This document shows positions 37,851 to 41,116 of a DNA stretch of 41,116 nucleotides, piece after piece; the stretch's first letter is position 1, and every line of letters starts with the position of its first letter. The notes under the pieces are model-generated. The model was not told the origin of the DNA, searched no databases, and was given only the letters and a program-made list of their open reading frames with translations. Made by a program: the position numbers and the translations under genes. Source of the DNA: Clostridia bacterium (GTDB taxonomy: Bacteria; Bacillota; Clostridia; Oscillospirales; Acutalibacteraceae); the NCBI GenBank assembly GCA_017522205.1, contig JAFWZS010000063.1, positions 1 through 41,116 on the forward strand. Direction: 5' to 3'.

Positions 37851-39146
37851 ATGAACAGCAAATTCCCTTTGCCGAAAGGCTTCACAATAACGGCGCATAC
37901 GGGCTGTGAGGGCACTGAATACAACTCAGCCGAATCAATCCGTGTGGGTGCAAAATACGGTAAAATCGTCGAGGTTGACCTTAACTTTACAAAAAAAGGT
38001 GAGCCCGTTCTCGCTCACACCTTCGCTAAAAAGGATTCTCTTTCCCTTGATGAAGCTTTCTCTGTTCTTTCTGAGCTTCCCGGCACAAAAATGAACATCG
38101 ATGTTAAAATCGGTCCCAACCTTAAGGCGGTTTACGACTGTGCGGTAAAGCACGGTGTGCAGGACAGAATTCTTTACACCGGTATTGAAAAGGAGAAACT
38201 TATTTCAGCCAAAAGAGATACTCCCCAAATCCCCTTTTATCTGAACGAAACCGTAACAAGGTTCAAAATGCTCAGAAAAGGCTACATAAATCACCTTGTT
38301 GAAGAGACCAAAAGGCACGGAGCAATTGGCATCAATATAAGCTACAAGCCCTGCACAAAGGAGCTTGTTGACGCTTTTCATAAGGAGGGGCTTATTGTTT
38401 CTCTTTACACCTGTAGCGACGTTAAAGCTATGCTTAAGGCTATTAAGCTTGGTGCTGACAATATCACTACAAAAAATCCCAAAGCTCTAAAAAAGCTTAT
38501 TGAAACACCCTTTTGCTATACTGCCCACACAGGCTGCAGCGGCACAAAGGCTAACTCCCTTGAAGCTATGGAAATGGGCATAAAAAACGGTGCTGATATT
38601 GTTGAATTCGACCTGAGATTCCATAAAAACGGCACTGCTGTTCTCTCCCATGACGAGCCTAAGGGCGGTGAGGTCACACTTAAAGAGGCTTTCGATTTGC
38701 TCAGTAAGCACCCCACTATCAAAGCCAATGTTGACGTAAAAATTCCTACAGACTTAAATCAGGTGCAGACACTCGCTGAAGAGTGCGGCGTTCTTCAGCA
38801 GATTTTCTATACGGGCATTGAGGAGGATTTTGTCGCTGCCGCAAGAAAGGACAGCCCGAAGATTCCGTATTATCTCAACGTGAGAAATATTCTGCCGCCT
38901 AAAAAGCACACGAGAGAGTATATTTTATCACTCGCTGAAAGGATAAAAGAGTCAGGTGCTGTAGGTATCAACTTTAAATATGTTTATGCTTCAAAGCTTC
39001 TTGTTGACATTTTCAAGGAGGAAGGGCTGCTTGTTTCAATCTGGACTGTAAACAGCAAAAAAGACCTTTACAGAATACTCTCCTATGCCCCTGATAACAT
39101 CACAACCAAAGCCCCTGAATTACTGAAAGAAATTCTTGGCAAATAA
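37851..39146 (+). CDS. Tandem glycerophosphodiester phosphodiesterase-like (GDPD) protein
   Basis: A 431-residue cytoplasmic protein made of two homologous GDPD-like TIM-barrel halves (about 1-215 and 220-431). Both start with AHTGCxGT where GDPDs have AHRG, keep Glu-Asp (VEVDLNF / VEFDLRF) and a histidine (VLAHT / VLSHD), share LDEAF/LKEAFxxLS, NxDVKI, ILYTGIE/IFYTGIE, GAIGINISYK/GAVGINFKY, GLIVSLYT/GLLVSIWT and NITTK. GDPDs hydrolyse glycerophosphodiesters to glycerol-3-phosphate; the His is kept but the Arg next to it is Thr in both halves. There is no signal peptide. ATG 37851 is 9 nt after GGGAG; ATG 37842 touches that site. Activity and substrate are uncertain. Confidence 0.85.
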   Translation: MNSKFPLPKGFTITAHTGCEGTEYNSAESIRVGAKYGKIVEVDLNFTKKGEPVLAHTFAKKDSLSLDEAFSVLSELPGTKMNIDVKIGPNLKAVYDCAVKHGVQDRILYTGIEKEKLISAKRDTPQIPFYLNETVTRFKMLRKGYINHLVEETKRHGAIGINISYKPCTKELVDAFHKEGLIVSLYTCSDVKAMLKAIKLGADNITTKNPKALKKLIETPFCYTAHTGCSGTKANSLEAMEMGIKNGADIVEFDLRFHKNGTAVLSHDEPKGGEVTLKEAFDLLSKHPTIKANVDVKIPTDLNQVQTLAEECGVLQQIFYTGIEEDFVAAARKDSPKIPYYLNVRNILPPKKHTREYILSLAERIKESGAVGINFKYVYASKLLVDIFKEEGLLVSIWTVNSKKDLYRILSYAPDNITTKAPELLKEILGK

Positions 39147-39154
39147 AACTCAAA

Positions 39155-39194
39155 CCCTGCACGGAGATAAAGTTCTCTTTGCAGGGATTTTTTT
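39155..39194 (+). terminator. Terminator of the tandem-GDPD gene
   Basis: CCCTGCA / TGCAGGG (39155-39161, 39180-39186), with inner GAGA/TCTC pairing, are followed by ATTTTTTT. Confidence 0.88.
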
Positions 39195-39205
39195 GCCTTT
39201 AAACC

Positions 39206-39234
39206 TTGACCTATGGGGAATAATCTGCTAAAAT
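39206..39234 (+). promoter_or_regulatory. Promoter of icd
   Basis: TTGACC (39206-39211) and TAAAAT (39229-39234) are separated by 17 bp. Confidence 0.7.
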
Positions 39235-39265
39235 TGGCTTTGTATTTTACCAAAAAGGAGTGCAA

Positions 39266-40477
39266 ATGAAAATGGATAAAATCAAAATGGGTAAAATCGT
39301 CGAGATGGACGGCGACGAAATGACCAGAATCATCTGGAAAATGATTAAAGATGAACTTCTCTCACCCTTCGTTGAGCTTAACACAGAATATTACGACCTT
39401 GGCCTTCCCTACCGTGACGAAACAAACGACCAGGTAAGCATTGATGCAGGTGAGGCAATCAAAAAGTACCACGTAGGCGTTAAGTGTGCAACAATTACTC
39501 CCAACGCACAGAGAGTTGAAGAATATAAGCTCAAGGAAATGTGGAAGAGCCCCAACGGCACAATCAGAGCTATTCTTGACGGTACAGTTTTCAGAACACC
39601 TATTCTTGTAAGCGGTGTTAAGCCTACCGTAAGAACATGGGAAGCGCCCATTACAATTGCCCGTCACGCATACGGCGACGTTTATAAGTCAACTGAATTC
39701 CGTCCCACAAAGCCCGGTAAGGCTGAGCTTGTTTTCACAAGTGTAGACGGTGAAGAGGAAAGAGCAACAATTTACGATTTCGAGTGTGGCGGCGTGCTTC
39801 AGGGTATGTACAACAAGGACACATCAATCCGTTCCTTTGCTCACTCCTGCTTCCAGTATGCCCTTTCAACAAAGCAGGACCTCTGGTTCTCAACAAAGGA
39901 CACAATTTCAAAGAAGTACGACCAGACCTTCAAGCTTATCTTTGAAGAAATCTATAACGAAAACTACAAGGAAGATTTTGAAAAGGCAGGCATTGAATAC
40001 TTCTACACCCTTATCGACGACGCAGTTGCAAGAGTTATCCGTTCAAAGGGCGGTTACATCTGGGCTTGTAAGAACTACGACGGCGACGTAATGAGCGATA
40101 TGGTTTCAACAGCCTTCGGTTCACTTGCTATGATGACAAGCGTACTTGTTTCACCCGACGGCAACTATGAATATGAAGCTGCTCACGGCACAGTTACACG
40201 TCACTACTACCGCTACCTTAAAGGTGAACAGACCTCAACCAACCCCATTGCAACAATTTTTGCATGGACAGGCGCTCTTCGTAAAAGAGGTGAGCTTGAC
40301 GGCAACAATGAGCTTATGGCTTTTGCTGACAAGCTTGAAAAGGCTTCCCTCGATGTAATCGAAAGCGGAAGAATGACAAAGGATCTTGTTGGTCTTTGGG
40401 AAGGCAGCGAAGCTACCGCTCTTACAACAGAGGAATTCATCAAGGCAATCAGAGCTGAGCTGGAAAAGGCTATGTAA
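39266..40477 (+). CDS. icd: NADP-dependent isocitrate dehydrogenase (eukaryote-like, type II)
   Basis: A 403-residue homodimeric type II isocitrate dehydrogenase, the form common in eukaryotes and some anaerobes, oxidatively decarboxylating isocitrate to 2-oxoglutarate. Seen: [49 protein letters not shown] (isocitrate-binding S/N and R), [45 protein letters not shown] with the metal aspartates, and [12 protein letters not shown] with NADP-contacting residues. Length matches. ATG 39266 is 5 nt after AAGGAG; in-frame ATG 39272 and GTG 39260 are alternatives. Functional partner of the aconitase gene upstream, but on its own transcript. Confidence 0.96.
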   Translation: MKMDKIKMGKIVEMDGDEMTRIIWKMIKDELLSPFVELNTEYYDLGLPYRDETNDQVSIDAGEAIKKYHVGVKCATITPNAQRVEEYKLKEMWKSPNGTIRAILDGTVFRTPILVSGVKPTVRTWEAPITIARHAYGDVYKSTEFRPTKPGKAELVFTSVDGEEERATIYDFECGGVLQGMYNKDTSIRSFAHSCFQYALSTKQDLWFSTKDTISKKYDQTFKLIFEEIYNENYKEDFEKAGIEYFYTLIDDAVARVIRSKGGYIWACKNYDGDVMSDMVSTAFGSLAMMTSVLVSPDGNYEYEAAHGTVTRHYYRYLKGEQTSTNPIATIFAWTGALRKRGELDGNNELMAFADKLEKASLDVIESGRMTKDLVGLWEGSEATALTTEEFIKAIRAELEKAM

Positions 40478-40493
40478 AATCAGAATATAAGCT

Positions 40494-40537
40494 TCAGGTA
40501 TTTTCAGAACCCACAGACTGAAAATACCTGATTTTTG
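40494..40537 (+). terminator. Terminator of icd
   Basis: A perfect 14-bp stem, TCAGGTATTTTCAG / CTGAAAATACCTGA, has a 10-nt loop and is followed by TTTTTGTTTT. Confidence 0.94.
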
Positions 40538-40608
40538 TTTTATTTAATTCCACAAACATACGACATCAGAAATTCATCTTCTGTTCATTTTTTATTTACA
40601 ATATATAC

Positions 40609-40638
40609 TTGTGCGACATTTACGGATTATTGTATACT
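40609..40638 (+). promoter_or_regulatory. Promoter of the last, truncated gene
   Basis: TTGTGC (40609-40614) and TATACT (40633-40638) are separated by 18 bp. Confidence 0.55.
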
Positions 40639-40674
40639 TATTTCATCTTAGATAAATCCGAAGGAGAATTAACT

Positions 40675-41116
40675 ATGAACAAATTTAAAAAAGTCGTTTC
40701 ATTGCTGCTTTCAGTGTTGATGTTTGCTTCAGCCTTTGCAATCACCTCTCAGGCATCGGAAGCAAAAGAGCTGAAAATCCTCAGCTATAACGTTGCAGGC
40801 CTTCCTGTAAGCACAGACGTACCTATCAATCAGCTTGAGCTTGGTTCACAGCTGAGCAAATCGGGATATGACATTATCGCCGTTCAGGAGGATTTCACCT
40901 TCCACGAAGCTCTTGTCGAAAACCTCAGCAAAGGGGTTTACCCCTTCCGTTCTTTCCATTCAGGCGGTGTCCCCGGCGGTGACGGACTGAACATTTTCTC
41001 AAAGTACAAGCTTTTCAACGAGGAAAGAACAACCTGGGATTCACTTTCAGGCGTTATTGACGGCGGTGCAGATGAGCTTACACCGAAGGGAATTCTTTAT
41101 GCCTGCATTGAGCTCG
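40675..41116 (+). CDS. Exported endonuclease/exonuclease/phosphatase-fold protein (5' part, cut by window edge)
   Basis: The frame opens with ATG at 40675 after AAGGAG (8-9 nt spacing) and stays open for 147 codons to the end of the window. It has a Sec signal peptide (MNKFKKVVSLLLSVLMFASAFAITSQASEA), then KILSYNVAGLP with the metal-linked Asn and DIIAVQEDF with the catalytic Glu. These are the first two motifs of the endonuclease/exonuclease/phosphatase (EEP) superfamily, which includes neutral sphingomyelinases and secreted DNases. GGDGLNIFSKYKL follows as in sphingomyelinase-like members. The remaining Asp/His motifs lie outside the window, so the substrate is open. Confidence 0.82.
   Translation, partial: MNKFKKVVSLLLSVLMFASAFAITSQASEAKELKILSYNVAGLPVSTDVPINQLELGSQLSKSGYDIIAVQEDFTFHEALVENLSKGVYPFRSFHSGGVPGGDGLNIFSKYKLFNEERTTWDSLSGVIDGGADELTPKGILYACIEL

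Noticed and set aside
1..41116. CRISPR array, tRNA/rRNA genes, integrase or prophage genes
   Set aside because: No regular direct-repeat array, cloverleaf, rRNA segment, recombinase motif or phage structural gene was seen on reading both strands.

Overview
The window reads as a chromosomal segment of a low-GC anaerobic Firmicute, most likely a gut member of Clostridia (Oscillospiraceae/Ruminococcaceae-like). The grounds are near-consensus sigma-A promoters with mostly 17-bp spacers, GGAG-type ribosome binding sites, abundant Rho-independent terminators, [FeFe]-hydrogenase maturation genes, GPH-family sugar symporters, plant-glycan hydrolases, BspA-type leucine-rich repeat proteins, and a short aconitase/isocitrate dehydrogenase arm instead of a full TCA gene set. 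This taxonomy is inferred from gene content, not from a marker comparison. No rRNA, tRNA, CRISPR, prophage or transposase gene was seen.

Layout. 1-3.4 kb: a PnuC-like vitamin transporter behind a leader with a terminator hairpin, a PdaA-like deacetylase lipoprotein with a small glycine-rich membrane protein, the tRNA methyltransferase TrmL, and a four-helix membrane ORF interrupted by an in-frame TAG. 3.4-7.5 kb: tsaD with a fused arginine-phosphatase-like/RimI protein, a secreted Thr-tailed protein, then cysK-rrf2. 7.5-11.8 kb: the hydrogenase maturation operon (TM1266-type regulator, hydE, hydG, hydF), with a leader that can fold into either a terminator or an antiterminator. 11.8-17.5 kb: a carbohydrate locus (GPH symporter, membrane-anchored LRR protein, GH36 alpha-galactosidase). 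17.7-21.6 kb: a secreted alpha/beta hydrolase, an exported alpha/alpha-barrel protein and a PanE-like reductase. 21.7-27 kb: a second GPH symporter with a zinc-ribbon membrane protein, a HAD hydrolase overlapping a GH26 mannanase lipoprotein, and a VanY-like carboxypeptidase lipoprotein. 27-31.7 kb: a housekeeping run (obgE, mrnC, yhaM, rsmD, coaD and a coiled-coil protein). 31.8-41.1 kb: a secreted LRR protein, malQ, aconitase, a tandem-GDPD protein, NADP-type isocitrate dehydrogenase, and the 5' part of an exported endonuclease/exonuclease/phosphatase-fold protein cut by the window edge.

Together the genes describe a fermentative glycan degrader. Mannan, alpha-galactoside and alpha-glucan enzymes and two symporters feed sugar metabolism. 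Aconitase and isocitrate dehydrogenase probably supply 2-oxoglutarate for glutamate. Hydrogenase maturases support H2 metabolism, although hydA itself lies outside the window.

The most notable points are the switch-like leader of the hyd operon and a second one at pnuC, the in-frame amber codon together with complete absence of TAG among 36 stop codons, a small dispersed hairpin repeat with a compensatory base change (one copy inside the hyd operon), and several unusual protein architectures: a phosphatase-RimI fusion, a tandem GDPD protein with His-Thr in place of His-Arg, and an internally duplicated LRR protein between transporter and glycosidase.
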